Below the pieces are notes generated by a model. The model did no database searches, was not told the origin of the DNA, and was given only the letters and a program-made list of their open reading frames with translations. A DNA stretch of 40,904 nt from Oscillospiraceae bacterium. Lineage in GTDB: Bacteria > Bacillota > Clostridia > Oscillospirales > Ruminococcaceae. The DNA is taken from NCBI GenBank assembly GCA_021202155.1, contig JAJQDP010000042.1, forward strand, positions 1 through 40,904, given 5' to 3'. Position 1 is the stretch's first letter; every line of letters begins with the position of its first letter. Below are positions 1 through 7,726 of this stretch, piece after piece. A program made the position numbers and the translations under genes.

Positions 1-49
1 CCCCGCTTTAGTTGACTTTGTTGCCAATTTCGCTTAAGTGTACGCGTAT

Positions 50-202
50 GCCCTTCGGGGGAGGCTATAACTGCCGGAGGATAACTTCTGGCTAAGGCAC
101 AACTTTTAAATTACAATCCCTTCCTTCAGCAAGAGGCATCCTTGAGCTGAAAAAGCCTCCCCCGAAGGGGGAGGGGGACCGCGCGAAGCGCGGTGGAGGG
201 GT
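50..202. repeat. palindromic intergenic repeat, family 1, copy 1
   Basis: A GC-rich outer arm (CCTTCGGGGGAGGCT, then its partner AGCCTCCCCCGAAGGGGGAGG) encloses an A/T-richer core of about 85 bp. It ends in a small hairpin (CGCGCGAAGCGCG) and GGTGGAGGGGT. Similar units occur at 1908-2112, 3258-3436, 34686-34928 and 35381-35517. The repeat stops directly before the AGGAGG ribosome binding site of the next gene. Function is unknown; it resembles a short non-autonomous palindromic element. Confidence 0.75.
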
Positions 203-215
203 CAGGAGGATTAAA

Positions 216-443
216 ATGGAAATCACAAAAGACACTATGATTTACGACATCGTCGCTTATGACAGCGGGTGTGCGGATTTGTTTATGGAAATTGGTATGC
301 ACTGCTTCAGTTGCCCGGCGGCTCTTTTCGAGACCGTCGACGAGGCTTGCGCGGTGCACGGAGTCGACACCGAGGACTTTTTGGAGGAGCTGAAGGCTTA
401 CTTTGCGGAAAATCATCCTGAGGACGGAAACAATGCTGAGTAA
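216..443 (+). CDS. DUF1858 domain protein (CxxC small redox-type protein)
   Basis: A 75-residue protein that starts after a perfect AGGAGG (204-209). It matches the DUF1858 / hybrid-cluster-associated disulfide domain pattern: an N-terminal 'ITKDTMIYDIV' segment, then 'GMHCFSCP' with a CxxC pair near residues 29-32, and a helical 'TVDEACAVHGVD' stretch. It is probably cytoplasmic. Its biochemical role is not established; a thiol-redox or metal role is inferred from the cysteines. The last 11 bases overlap the start of trmK, so the two are probably co-translated. The family call is fairly safe, the function is not. Confidence 0.85.
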   Translation: MEITKDTMIYDIVAYDSGCADLFMEIGMHCFSCPAALFETVDEACAVHGVDTEDFLEELKAYFAENHPEDGNNAE

Positions 444-1113
444 GAGGCTTCTTTGCTGTGCGGAGATGGTCAAAGGCTCGGTTATCGCGGACATAGGGAC
501 TGATCATGCAGGGCTTCCGATTTATCTTGTGAAGAACGGCATCTGCGAGAGGGCTTACGCCTGCGACATCGCCGAGGGTCCGCTCTCTTTCGCTGAGAAG
601 AACATCGCGAAAGCAGGGCTTGAGGGCAGGATTTCCACTGTCCTGTCGGACGGCTTTGAGAGGCTCACGGACGACAGCATTTCTGATGTCGTCATCGCCG
701 GGATGGGCGGAGAGATGATCCGGGATATTCTTGCGAACGGTCAGGAAAAAGTGAGGCGCGCGAACCTTGTCTTACAGCCGAACACCCGGGCGTGGGAGCT
801 CATAGACTGGCTCAGCCGGAACGGCTACGGAGTTTTGGAACAGAGAGCCGTGGCAGACGGGAAGTTTATTTACCCGGTGATCAATGCGAAATATTCGGGC
901 TTAATAAAGGCTTTTTCTCAGGCTGAATGCCTGGTGGCAGGGCTGAATCTGAGCGAAGACATTTCAAGAGAATACCTGGTGGCACAGATAAAGCGGCTGA
1001 GAGACGCCGCAAACGGCATGAAAAAAGGTTCATACGCGGATAATGACGATATAAGTGAGCTTGAATCGACCGCTGATGAGATAGAAAAGCTTCTGAAGGA
1101 GGCTACAAAATGA
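433..1113 (+). CDS. trmK: tRNA (adenine-N1) methyltransferase TrmK, m1A22
   Basis: A 226-residue SAM-dependent methyltransferase. The class I fold signature 'VIADIGTDHAGLPIYL' lies near residues 18-33 and 'VVIAGMGGEMIRDIL' near 85-99, both typical of the TrmK/YqfN family that methylates A22 of tRNA in Gram-positive bacteria. The ATG at 433 gives the usual family length; an upstream in-frame start at 403 would lie inside DUF1858 and adds residues absent from the family. The stop overlaps the next start (ATGA at 1110), the conserved trmK-Nif3 coupling of Bacillota. An rpoD gene often precedes this pair, but the window begins too late to see it. Confidence 0.93.
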   Translation: MLSKRLLCCAEMVKGSVIADIGTDHAGLPIYLVKNGICERAYACDIAEGPLSFAEKNIAKAGLEGRISTVLSDGFERLTDDSISDVVIAGMGGEMIRDILANGQEKVRRANLVLQPNTRAWELIDWLSRNGYGVLEQRAVADGKFIYPVINAKYSGLIKAFSQAECLVAGLNLSEDISREYLVAQIKRLRDAANGMKKGSYADNDDISELESTADEIEKLLKEATK

Positions 1114-1898
1114 CTACAGTCAGGGACATTTACAATTACATCGACAGCTTTGCGCCGTATCAGACGCAGGATAGCTGGGACAATTCGGGACTGTTGGTAG
1201 GTGACGGGGATGAACCGGTCACAAAGGCTCTCTGCGCCTTGGATGCCTCTATTCCGGCGATTTTAGAGGCGGAAAGGCTCGGCTGTCAGCTCATCCTGAC
1301 CCACCATCCGATCATTTTCGACCCGCTCAAGAGCCTTGATTCAACAGTTCCGGCGGCTCTACTATTTAAAAAGGGAATCGCCTGCATTTCGTCTCACACA
1401 AACCTTGACAGTGCGGAGTATGGTATCAGTGACATGATGGTGGATAAGCTTGGGCTCAAGAACCTTCACAGGATGGTCGATGTGAACCGTGCTGACCCAG
1501 TCACCGGCAGAGCTGTCGGCTATGGAGCAATCGGTGAGTGCGAGATTGAACTGACTCCCGATGAGCTTGCAAGGCTCTGCAAGAAGAGCTTTAACTGCAT
1601 CGCGATCAAGTATGTCGCGGGCGGTCGGAATATAAAAACAGTCGGCATGATTTCGGGAGCAGGCGGCTCGTACGTCACCGATGCATATAACATCGGCTGT
1701 GACGCCTACGTTTCGGGAGACGTCAAACAGCAGGACTTCATCGAGGCAGAACGCCTCGGAATCACTCTCATCGACGCCGGACACTTTGAGACAGAGCATA
1801 TTGCGATGGGGTATCTCAAAGAGAAGCTTTCGGGAAAGTTCCCGGAAGTTGAGTTTACGGTGGCGGAGGAGAGCTTTTTGGGGAGGACTGTCGGCTAA
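1110..1898 (+). CDS. Nif3-like dinuclear metal centre hexameric protein (YqfO family)
   Basis: A 262-residue NIF3/YbgI/YqfO family protein. Metal-site motifs are visible: 'LTHHPIIF' near residues 64-71, 'SSHTNLD' near 95-101 and 'DAGHFETEH' near 223-231. It is the compact form without the inserted PII-like domain found in some Firmicutes, where the protein is about 370 residues. A role as metal-dependent hydrolase or GTP cyclohydrolase-like protein has been proposed for the family but is not settled. Start ATG overlaps the trmK stop. A copy of the family 1 repeat follows immediately. Confidence 0.92.
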   Translation: MTTVRDIYNYIDSFAPYQTQDSWDNSGLLVGDGDEPVTKALCALDASIPAILEAERLGCQLILTHHPIIFDPLKSLDSTVPAALLFKKGIACISSHTNLDSAEYGISDMMVDKLGLKNLHRMVDVNRADPVTGRAVGYGAIGECEIELTPDELARLCKKSFNCIAIKYVAGGRNIKTVGMISGAGGSYVTDAYNIGCDAYVSGDVKQQDFIEAERLGITLIDAGHFETEHIAMGYLKEKLSGKFPEVEFTVAEESFLGRTVG

Positions 1899-1907
1899 CG
1901 CCGAGCT

Positions 1908-2112
1908 ATTTTCGGCAACGCCGAAAGTAGCACCTCTCAGTCGGCTTCGCCGACAGCTCCCCTTAAAAAGGGGAGCCAGTAGTATTCTTTCAAAAACTTC
2001 CAAAGAAGCACAAAGTTTTGCCAGTCTCAAAAAGGCTCCCCTGAAAGGGTGAGCGCATCAGTTCGGCGAAGCCGAACTGAGAGAGTTGCTTCGCAACTCT
2101 GACTGAGGGGTT
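1908..2112. repeat. palindromic intergenic repeat, family 1, copy 2
   Basis: Variant of the family 1 element: 'CTCAGTCGGCTTCGCCGACAG', AGCTCCCC / GGCTCCCC arms around a core of about 60 bp, then 'AGTTCGGCGAAGCCGAACT' and 'GAGTTGCTTCGCAACTC' hairpins, ending CTGAGGGGTTTCC. It fills the gap between the Nif3-like gene and the GH5 gene and ends about 20 bp before the latter's start. Confidence 0.75.
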
Positions 2113-2132
2113 TCCTCAGGAAAGGACACACC

Positions 2133-3257
2133 ATGAAAAAATTACTATCCCTCACAACCTGCCTTATTCTCGTCCTCGTGTTCTTCACCGGTTGCGGTGA
2201 CGGGGACATTGCCATCAACTATACCGACGAGATGAGAGACATCACTTCTATGGAGCTTGTCTCGGAGATGGGGATTGGGTACAATCTTGGAAACTCTTTG
2301 GACGTCTGTAATGCGGATAGAGACGGCGATGGAGAGATTGACGAAAGCTCAGACAGCGTCGATGAGACACTCTGGGGAAATCCCGTTGTCACAAAAGAGC
2401 TCCTGGAGTTTGTGAAGGAGTCGGGGTTCAACTCCGTAAGAATCCCCGTCACCTGGCGCGACCATATTGATGAAGATTACAATATAGACGAAGAGTGGAT
2501 GGACAGGGTTCAGGAAGTCGTCGACTATGCCTATGACCTGGGACTTTACGTCATCATAAATGTCCATCACGACGGCGGCGGAGACCCCGAGTTCGGAGCA
2601 TGGATTCGGAACGCATCCACAGATTATGACGGTGTCTTAGAGAAATACTTAGCCATCTGGCAACAGATTTGCCTGAGATTTGAGGACTACGGCGATCGGC
2701 TCATCTTTGAGTCGATGAATGAGGTCGGCTTTGACGACCTGGACGAGTGGCAGGCATACGAGACCTTGAACAGCCTCAACCAGGCTTTTGTTGACCTTGT
2801 CCGCTCAAGCGGCGGAAACAATCCCGAGAGGCACCTGCTTATCGCAGGATATTGGACGGACATCGCCATGACCTGCAGTAGCTACTTTGAAATGCCGGAC
2901 GACCCGATGGACAGGTGCATATTATCCGTGCACTACTACACCCCGTGGCAGTTCTGCACGACGAATCAGCAGTACGAATGGGGCACTGACGAGGAAATCT
3001 CGTTGATGGAATCCAAGATTGAACAGCTAAAGTCGTATTATGTGGATAAGGGCGTCCCGGTCATCATCGGAGAGTACGGGACATGCCTCGGCAACGACGA
3101 GGATTCAAGAGTGCTTTTCTGCAAGACGCTGGTCAGCCTATGCTCAGATGCGGGAATACCCACATATATCTGGGATGACGGAAGCCTTCTTGACAGAGAG
3201 AATCTTGAGTGGCAGAATGAAAGTATGATTAAGGCGATTAGGAAGGCGGGGAAGTAG
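2133..3257 (+). CDS. GH5 family endoglucanase-like lipoprotein
   Basis: A 374-residue secreted glycoside hydrolase. A lipoprotein signal with lipobox 'FTGC' places the lipidated cysteine at residue 21. GH5 hallmarks are 'GYNLGNSLD' (49-57), 'VRIPVTW' (102-108), 'VHHDGGG' (144-150), acid/base Glu197 in 'ESMNEV', 'HYYTPWQF' (267-274) and nucleophile Glu314 in 'IGEYGT'. It probably cuts beta-1,4-glucan or related plant polysaccharide while anchored to the outer face of the membrane. Residues 62-74 ('DRDGDGEID' onward) resemble an EF-hand type calcium loop inserted early in the barrel. No carbohydrate-binding module or dockerin pair is present. Substrate within GH5 cannot be set from motifs alone. 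Confidence 0.92.
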   Translation: MKKLLSLTTCLILVLVFFTGCGDGDIAINYTDEMRDITSMELVSEMGIGYNLGNSLDVCNADRDGDGEIDESSDSVDETLWGNPVVTKELLEFVKESGFNSVRIPVTWRDHIDEDYNIDEEWMDRVQEVVDYAYDLGLYVIINVHHDGGGDPEFGAWIRNASTDYDGVLEKYLAIWQQICLRFEDYGDRLIFESMNEVGFDDLDEWQAYETLNSLNQAFVDLVRSSGGNNPERHLLIAGYWTDIAMTCSSYFEMPDDPMDRCILSVHYYTPWQFCTTNQQYEWGTDEEISLMESKIEQLKSYYVDKGVPVIIGEYGTCLGNDEDSRVLFCKTLVSLCSDAGIPTYIWDDGSLLDRENLEWQNESMIKAIRKAGK

Positions 3258-3436
3258 TCGCGCTTCGCGCGACGCGACCCCTGCGGGGTCGCACCCCTCC
3301 ACCACCGACTTCGTCGGCGGTCCCCCTCCCCTTTCAGGGGAGGCTATAATTGCTTCTATCAGAAGCTTGTGAGAGAAGGAAAATAGGCTCCCCTGAAAGG
3401 GGAGCTGTCACGCGAAGCGTGACTGAGGGGTTTCCA
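3258..3436. repeat. palindromic intergenic repeat, family 1, copy 3
   Basis: Starts with hairpins 'CGCGCTTCGCGCG' and 'GCGACCCCTGCGGGGTCGC', then 'CACCCCTCCACCACC', 'CCCTCCCCTTTCAGGGGAGGCT', a core of about 45 bp and 'GGCTCCCCTGAAAGGGGAGC', ending CTGAGGGGTTTCC. It lies flush against the GH5 stop codon and ends just before the rqcH ribosome binding site. Confidence 0.8.
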
Positions 3437-3448
3437 AGGGAGGAATTT

Positions 3449-5221
3449 ATGGCATTAGACGGCGTATATTTAAGCCTTATTCGGCAGGAGATGGCTCGGG
3501 TGCTCATTGGAGCGCGGGTGGATAAGATTCACCAGCCATCGCGGGACAATTTAATAATAGCTTTCAGAACCATGTCGAGCGGAAATGTGAAGGTTCTCTT
3601 CTCGGCGAACGCGGGGACTGCAAGGGTGCATCTGAGCAAAAGCGAGCTTGAAAACCCGAAGGTTCCACCGATGTTCTGTATGCTCCTCCGGAAGCACTTG
3701 GGCTCTGCAAAGCTCATCGACATCCGGCAGGACGGGTTCGAGAGAATCCTCAATTTCGACTTCGAGGCTACCGACGAGTTCGGCGACAGGGTTGTGCTGA
3801 CTCTTGCCGCGGAGATTATGGGGCGGTGCTCGAACGTCGTCCTCATCAATCAGGATGGCAGGGTCATCGACTCAATCAAGCGGGTCAGCGAGGACATGTC
3901 GAGCGTCCGGCTCGTCCTCCCCGGAATTGCCTATTCGCTCCCGCCAAGGGACTCAAGAATGAGCCTTTTTGAGGTTGATAAAGAGGTTTTGGAGGATGGC
4001 ATGCGCTCCTCCTCCCAGAAAGACCCGTCGAAAACCTTGGTTAGACTCATCGAGGGAATCTCGCCGGTGTTCGCAAGGGAAGCGGTCTTCTACGCTCTTC
4101 GGGGCGACGAGAAGCCGGCGAGCGAATTCTCGGATGACGAGATGCAAAGGCTTGCATTCTATCTCAATAACGCCGCAAGCGACATCAAAGCCGGGAAGAA
4201 TAAGTACGTGATTCTGAAAGACAGAAGCGGCTTGATGAAGGATTTCTGCTTCGTGGACATCCACCAGTACGGAAACCTGATGGTTTCGAGGGAGTTCGAC
4301 AGCCCTTCGGAGCTCCTTGACAGCTTTTACCGGGAGAGAGACACCGCGCTTCAAACAAGACAGCGTGCGCAAGACCTCTTCAAGCTTGTCATGAGCCTGA
4401 GTGAGAGGACTGAGCGGCGTGTTGCGGCGCAGAAATTGGAGCTCAGGGAGTGCGAGAACCGGGACGAGCTCCGAATCAAGGGCGACCTCATTATGGCGAA
4501 CCTATATCGTATAGAGAAGGGCGACGGGAGCGTCACTTTGGAGAATTTCTACGACGAGAATTGCCCCACGGTCACAATCGCCCTTGACCGAAGGCTCACC
4601 CCAGCGCAGAATGCACAGCAGTACTATAAAGAATACCGCAAAGCGGACACCGCTGATAAAAAGCTACGGGAGCTGATAGCTTCCGGCGAGAGCGAGATGA
4701 AGTATCTTGAATCGGTTTTCGATTCGCTGAGTCGTGCTTCTTCCGAAGGAGAATTGGCGGAGATAAAGGCGGAGCTTGCCGCTGAAGGCTATGTCCGGCT
4801 GTCGCGCTCGAAGGGAAAGGACGCGAAACCGCTTCCTCCGATTGAGTATCGCTCGTCGGACGGGTTCAGAATCCTTGTCGGCAGAAACAACCGGCAGAAC
4901 GACCAGCTCACCCTCAAGACCGCCGAGAAGACGGACATCTGGCTACACGTTAAAGACTTTACCGGCTCGCACGTCATTATTTCGACTCGCGGCGGGGACG
5001 TCCCCGAAAAGACCATCGAGGAGGCGGCACTGATTGCGGCTTATAACTCCTCGGCGAGAAATTCGTCGCTTGTTCCGGTTGACTATACACTTGTGAGATT
5101 CGTTAAGAAGCCCTCGGGCGGCAAGCCGGGAATGGTCATCTTCACAAACCAAAAGACCCTCTACGTCACCCCCGACGAGGAGACGGTAGAGGCACTTAAA
5201 ATCGACAGAAAGCAGGCATAA
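3449..5221 (+). CDS. rqcH: RqcH (NFACT family) ribosome-associated quality control protein
   Basis: A 590-residue NFACT protein, older name fibronectin-binding protein A. Order seen: NFACT-N domain from 'MALDGVYLSLIRQEM', a helix-hairpin-helix/coiled-coil middle (charged residues about 300-450), and the C-terminal NFACT-R (DUF814) domain with 'ILVGRNNRQNDQLTLK' and 'DIWLHVKDFTGSHVII'. RqcH binds stalled 50S-peptidyl-tRNA complexes and recruits tRNA-Ala to add alanine tails. The start at 3449 follows GGGAGGA; an in-frame ATG at 3350 lies inside the repeat and is rejected. The position of the Asp-Arg pair known in B. subtilis RqcH reads Glu-Arg ('GFERIL') here. Confidence 0.92.
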   Translation: MALDGVYLSLIRQEMARVLIGARVDKIHQPSRDNLIIAFRTMSSGNVKVLFSANAGTARVHLSKSELENPKVPPMFCMLLRKHLGSAKLIDIRQDGFERILNFDFEATDEFGDRVVLTLAAEIMGRCSNVVLINQDGRVIDSIKRVSEDMSSVRLVLPGIAYSLPPRDSRMSLFEVDKEVLEDGMRSSSQKDPSKTLVRLIEGISPVFAREAVFYALRGDEKPASEFSDDEMQRLAFYLNNAASDIKAGKNKYVILKDRSGLMKDFCFVDIHQYGNLMVSREFDSPSELLDSFYRERDTALQTRQRAQDLFKLVMSLSERTERRVAAQKLELRECENRDELRIKGDLIMANLYRIEKGDGSVTLENFYDENCPTVTIALDRRLTPAQNAQQYYKEYRKADTADKKLRELIASGESEMKYLESVFDSLSRASSEGELAEIKAELAAEGYVRLSRSKGKDAKPLPPIEYRSSDGFRILVGRNNRQNDQLTLKTAEKTDIWLHVKDFTGSHVIISTRGGDVPEKTIEEAALIAAYNSSARNSSLVPVDYTLVRFVKKPSGGKPGMVIFTNQKTLYVTPDEETVEALKIDRKQA

Positions 5222-5223
5222 GC

Positions 5224-5586
5224 ATGGAAAGATTTGAAAAGACATTGACATATTTTATCGTGATGATAGTATTTTTCTATGCTATGCCGATAATCGTTAT
5301 TGCGATAGCGGGCAACATGGGCGAGGAGCAAAGCGCGGCTCTTGGCTCAATTTACAACATGATTCCGGCGTTAGACCTCTGCTGTGGCTTGGTTGTCGGC
5401 TTCTTCTACGGGAGAAACAATGGTAGCGACTGGCTCGTGGCACTTGAAGCAGGAGTGGCGTTCATCCCGTGCGTCTACATCTTCTTCAACACCACTGCGT
5501 GGATTTATGTCATTCTGATTGCACTTGCAACCATGCTCGGGATCGCCATTGGAAAGGTGTTCGGCGACAGGTTCGGGAGGAGATGA
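5224..5586 (+). CDS. small multi-pass membrane protein, unknown function
   Basis: A 120-residue protein starting two bases after the rqcH stop, so it is probably in the same transcript. Hydrophobic stretches lie near residues 8-32, 50-65 and 75-110, suggesting three or four membrane spans, with a basic tail ('GDRFGRR'). No motif allows a functional call. The spacing suggests translational coupling to rqcH, but no functional link is known. Confidence 0.75.
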   Translation: MERFEKTLTYFIVMIVFFYAMPIIVIAIAGNMGEEQSAALGSIYNMIPALDLCCGLVVGFFYGRNNGSDWLVALEAGVAFIPCVYIFFNTTAWIYVILIALATMLGIAIGKVFGDRFGRR

Positions 5587-5601
5587 GTCTGAAAAATCAG
5601 G

Positions 5602-5630
5602 TTGACATTTGAAGAATTACATGATATAAT
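5602..5630 (+). promoter_or_regulatory. promoter of type I toxin mRNA (module 3)
   Basis: TTGACA (5602-5607), 17 bp spacer, TATAAT (5625-5630): a consensus vegetative promoter that would start near 5637 and drive the toxin reading frame at 5683. Confidence 0.85.
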
Positions 5631-5682
5631 TCCTTCTGGTGAGAGACAGTTGCTCTTTCCTCGCGAGAGGAGGTGGAGCCCG

Positions 5683-5772
5683 ATGGAGATTATAACCGTA
5701 GTCTTGCAGTTCGCAATGTCCCTCATGACTGCCTTTAGCATAGGTTACGCCGTTGGTAAAGACAAGAAATAA
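5683..5772 (+). CDS. small hydrophobic peptide, probable type I toxin (module 3)
   Basis: A 29-residue peptide starting 'MEIITVVLQFAM', with one hydrophobic segment and a lysine-rich end ('GKDKK'). It has an excellent GAGAGGAGGTGG ribosome binding site 8 bases upstream. A consensus promoter precedes it, and a second consensus promoter faces it from downstream (5878-5906, minus strand). This arrangement is the hallmark of type I TA loci of the Fst/TxpA/holin-like classes, where a membrane peptide is silenced by an overlapping antisense RNA. The peptide is not evidently similar to the toxins at 30979 and 31729. The toxin call rests on architecture and composition. Confidence 0.7.
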   Translation: MEIITVVLQFAMSLMTAFSIGYAVGKDKK

Positions 5773-5871
5773 CTGTGCCTGATTAATTCAGCCACAGTCA
5801 TTCATAACATAATCTAAAAATTGTGGAAAGAGTGACCGTTGCCTGAATTCCCGTTCAGGCAACCTCTCACC
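5773..5871 (-). ncRNA. candidate antitoxin antisense RNA (module 3)
   Basis: Predicted to start near 5871 from the minus-strand promoter at 5878-5906 and to run towards the toxin 3' end. It contains a 10-bp hairpin (GTTGCCTGAA / TTCAGGCAAC, 5838-5863) with a 6-base loop, then an A/T-rich tract and a second imperfect hairpin (CTGTGGCTGAA...CACAG, 5773-5797) that could end it. The 3' end is a guess. Confidence 0.5.
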
Positions 5872-5877
5872 ACCTTT

Positions 5878-5906
5878 ATTATATCCCAATCCGGTTGTTT
5901 TGTCAA
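5878..5906 (-). promoter_or_regulatory. antisense promoter of type I TA module 3
   Basis: On the minus strand: TTGACA (5906-5901), 17 bp spacer, TATAAT (5883-5878). It points into the toxin transcription unit from downstream. Confidence 0.8.
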
Positions 5907-5974
5907 CAGCTTTTTTGCGACTTTATTGATACGGGCGGATTTTCCTTAGCATTTGCTTGATCCTTAAAAAAGGC

Positions 5975-6003
5975 TTGACAACCTTGATTTCTTGTGATAT
6001 ACT
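5975..6003 (+). promoter_or_regulatory. promoter of tRNA-Leu
   Basis: TTGACA (5975-5980), 17 bp, TATACT (5998-6003), about 14 bp before the mature tRNA. Confidence 0.85.
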
Positions 6004-6016
6004 CTAATTTGTGCCT

Positions 6017-6103
6017 GCCGGTGTGATGGAATTGGCAGACGTGCTGGACTCAAAATCCAGTGGTAGAGATACCGTACCGGTTCGACCCCGGTCACCGGCA
6101 CCA
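6017..6103 (+). tRNA. tRNA-Leu (anticodon CAA)
   Basis: The acceptor stem GCCGGTG pairs with CACCGGC, the T arm reads GGTTCGACCCC, and the anticodon loop CTCAAAA gives anticodon CAA between CTGGA and TCCAG. The variable arm is long, as expected for class II tRNA-Leu, and the CCA end is encoded. A Rho-independent terminator follows at once. Confidence 0.96.
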
Positions 6104-6104
6104 T

Positions 6105-6131
6105 GAAAAAGCACCCGAAGGGTGCTTTTTC
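6105..6131 (+). terminator. terminator after tRNA-Leu
   Basis: Perfect 12-bp stem GAAAAAGCACCC / GGGTGCTTTTTC with a GAA loop and a T run. Confidence 0.93.
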
Positions 6132-6132
6132 A

Positions 6133-6247
6133 ATTAAATCCGTCCTGCGGACTGGGAGCACACGGTCTTCGACGTGGAAATCGCTTCGCGATGAAATCCG
6201 GCTTCGCCGGGAGTGGCGAAACTCTCACCACTGGTGAGAGAATTGAT
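6133..6247. repeat. palindromic intergenic repeat, family 2, copy 1
   Basis: A chain of short hairpins joined by 'AAATC' units: 'AAATCCGTCCTGCGGAC', 'GAAATCGCTTCGCGATGAAATC', 'CCGGCTTCGCCGG', then 'CTCTCACCACTGGTGAGAG'. The related element at 22197-22366 also abuts a tRNA terminator (tRNA-Ser, opposite orientation). No coding potential. Between here and the rpsL promoter at 6333 nothing else is recognised. Confidence 0.65.
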
Positions 6248-6332
6248 TTCTGACCAAGCTATTTGCACGAAAATAACAGTTTTGACGGATTCGCCTTGCG
6301 CAAATTCGTCGCTTTTTTCTGAAAAATATTTC

Positions 6333-6361
6333 TTGACATTTTCCTACGTTACAAGTATAAT
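6333..6361 (+). promoter_or_regulatory. str operon (rpsL) promoter
   Basis: TTGACA (6333-6338), 17 bp, TATAAT (6356-6361). A perfect 8-bp hairpin, TGCGAGTG / CACTCGCA (6371-6390), sits right at the predicted 5' end of the mRNA, before the AAAGGAGAG ribosome binding site of rpsL. It may protect the transcript end or regulate it. Confidence 0.88.
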
Positions 6362-6418
6362 TAAATAGTCTGCGAGTGTGCGCACTCGCACCTAAAATCT
6401 TACGAAAGGAGAGAAGAT

Positions 6419-6841
6419 ATGCCTACCTTTAACCAGTTGGTTCGCAAGGGAAGAGAAGTTTCTGTCTACAAGTCCACCGCTCCGGCTCTTCAGAAGATTT
6501 ACAACTCCAAGAAGAAAGTCAGCGTTGATTTGTCCTGCCCTCAGAAGAGAGGCGTTTGCACTGCTGTAAAGACCCAGACTCCTAAGAAGCCTAACTCAGC
6601 TATGAGAAAGATCGCAAGAGTTCGTCTTACAAACGGCACAGAAGTCACTGCTTACATCCCCGGAATCGGACACAACCTTCAGGAGCACAGCGTTGTTCTC
6701 ATCAGAGGCGGCAGAGTCAAGGACCTCCCTGGTGTTCGTTACCACATCATCAGAGGAACTTTGGATACTCAGGGCGTTGCCAAGAGAATGCAGGCTCGTT
6801 CCAAGTACGGCGCAAAGAGACCGAAGGCTGCCAAGAAGTAA
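6419..6841 (+). CDS. rpsL: 30S ribosomal protein S12
   Basis: A 140-residue S12 protein of the decoding centre. Family landmarks are '[12 protein letters not shown]' at the start, 'CPQKRGVC' near 40-47, '[11 protein letters not shown]' near 54-64 (the loop hit by streptomycin resistance mutations, with the sensitive-type lysine present), the conserved '[11 protein letters not shown]' and '[16 protein letters not shown]'. Length fits the clostridial form. It is first gene of the rpsL-rpsG-fusA-tuf cluster and has a consensus promoter of its own. Confidence 0.98.
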   Translation: MPTFNQLVRKGREVSVYKSTAPALQKIYNSKKKVSVDLSCPQKRGVCTAVKTQTPKKPNSAMRKIARVRLTNGTEVTAYIPGIGHNLQEHSVVLIRGGRVKDLPGVRYHIIRGTLDTQGVAKRMQARSKYGAKRPKAAKK

Positions 6842-7072
6842 TCAGTAACCGAGTCCGCAAATATCCGGACGAGAAAAAATCGAAAATCCACCACAGTCTG
6901 TGGGGTTAACATATATATGGCGTGGGCATCCGTAAGGGCGCACTGTGCCGAACTATTTAACCTCTTTGGACTGACGGGGTCACTGCGGGAAGGCTTCGAG
7001 GCTATTCCGACAGCATTCTCGGGTGAAAACGAGTACCCATGATAACATTTTATAATGAAGGAGGGAAGCGAA

Positions 7073-7543
7073 GTGCCAAGAAGAGGTAATATTGCAAAAC
7101 GTGATGTTTTGGAAGATCCGGTGTATAATTCTAAGCTCGTCACTCGTCTCATAAACAACATTATGGTTGACGGTAAGAAGGGTGTAGCTCAGAAGATTGT
7201 GTACGACGCATTTGAAATTGTAGAAACAAAGTCCGGTAAGCCGGCTCTCGAAGCTTTCGAGCAGGCTATGGAAAACGTAATGCCGAACCTTGAGGTTAAG
7301 GCTCGCCGTGTCGGCGGTGCTACCTACCAGGTTCCTATGGAAGTACGTCCGGCAAGAAGACAGACATTGGGACTTAGATGGATAGTCAAGTATTCACGTG
7401 ACAGACATGAGAAGACCATGAAGGAGAAGCTTGCAGGTGAAATCATGGATGCCATGAACGGTACTGGCTCTGCTGTCAAGAAGCGTGAGGACACTCACAA
7501 GATGGCTGAGGCAAACAAGGCGTTTGCTCACTTCCGTTGGTAA
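7073..7543 (+). CDS. rpsG: 30S ribosomal protein S7
   Basis: A 156-residue S7, the primary 16S rRNA binder that organises the 30S head. The start is GTG at 7073: AAGGAGGG lies 8 bases upstream, and translation from there gives the family start '[12 protein letters not shown]' and the usual 156 residues. The ATG at 7055 would add six odd residues. Seen motifs are '[14 protein letters not shown]', '[16 protein letters not shown]' and 'AHFRW' at the end. The 231 bp before it hold a small hairpin (GTCCG / CGGAC, about 6852-6869) but no recognised regulator. Confidence 0.97.
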   Translation: MPRRGNIAKRDVLEDPVYNSKLVTRLINNIMVDGKKGVAQKIVYDAFEIVETKSGKPALEAFEQAMENVMPNLEVKARRVGGATYQVPMEVRPARRQTLGLRWIVKYSRDRHEKTMKEKLAGEIMDAMNGTGSAVKKREDTHKMAEANKAFAHFRW

Positions 7544-7726
7544 TTTCCGACGGTGTGCACGGAGGGTATGGATGCGCATTTATGCGCGTGTGTATCTGTC
7601 TGTGAAGCTGTTTATAAGAAGTATTTCGCAAAAGAATATTTTCTTTTGTCGGTCTGCTTTTGGGTTGGGCAGACAGCACTGAAGTGCAGGTAAAAAAGCC
7701 CTCACAAAGGGGCATGGAGGATTTGT

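Noticed and set aside
2-37. Possible end of an upstream gene (frame ending 'VDFVANFA' stop)
   Set aside because: Only 11 codons are visible; no family can be named, so it is not listed as a feature.
6842-7072. Extra gene between rpsL and rpsG
   Set aside because: No frame with a ribosome binding site; only a small hairpin is visible.
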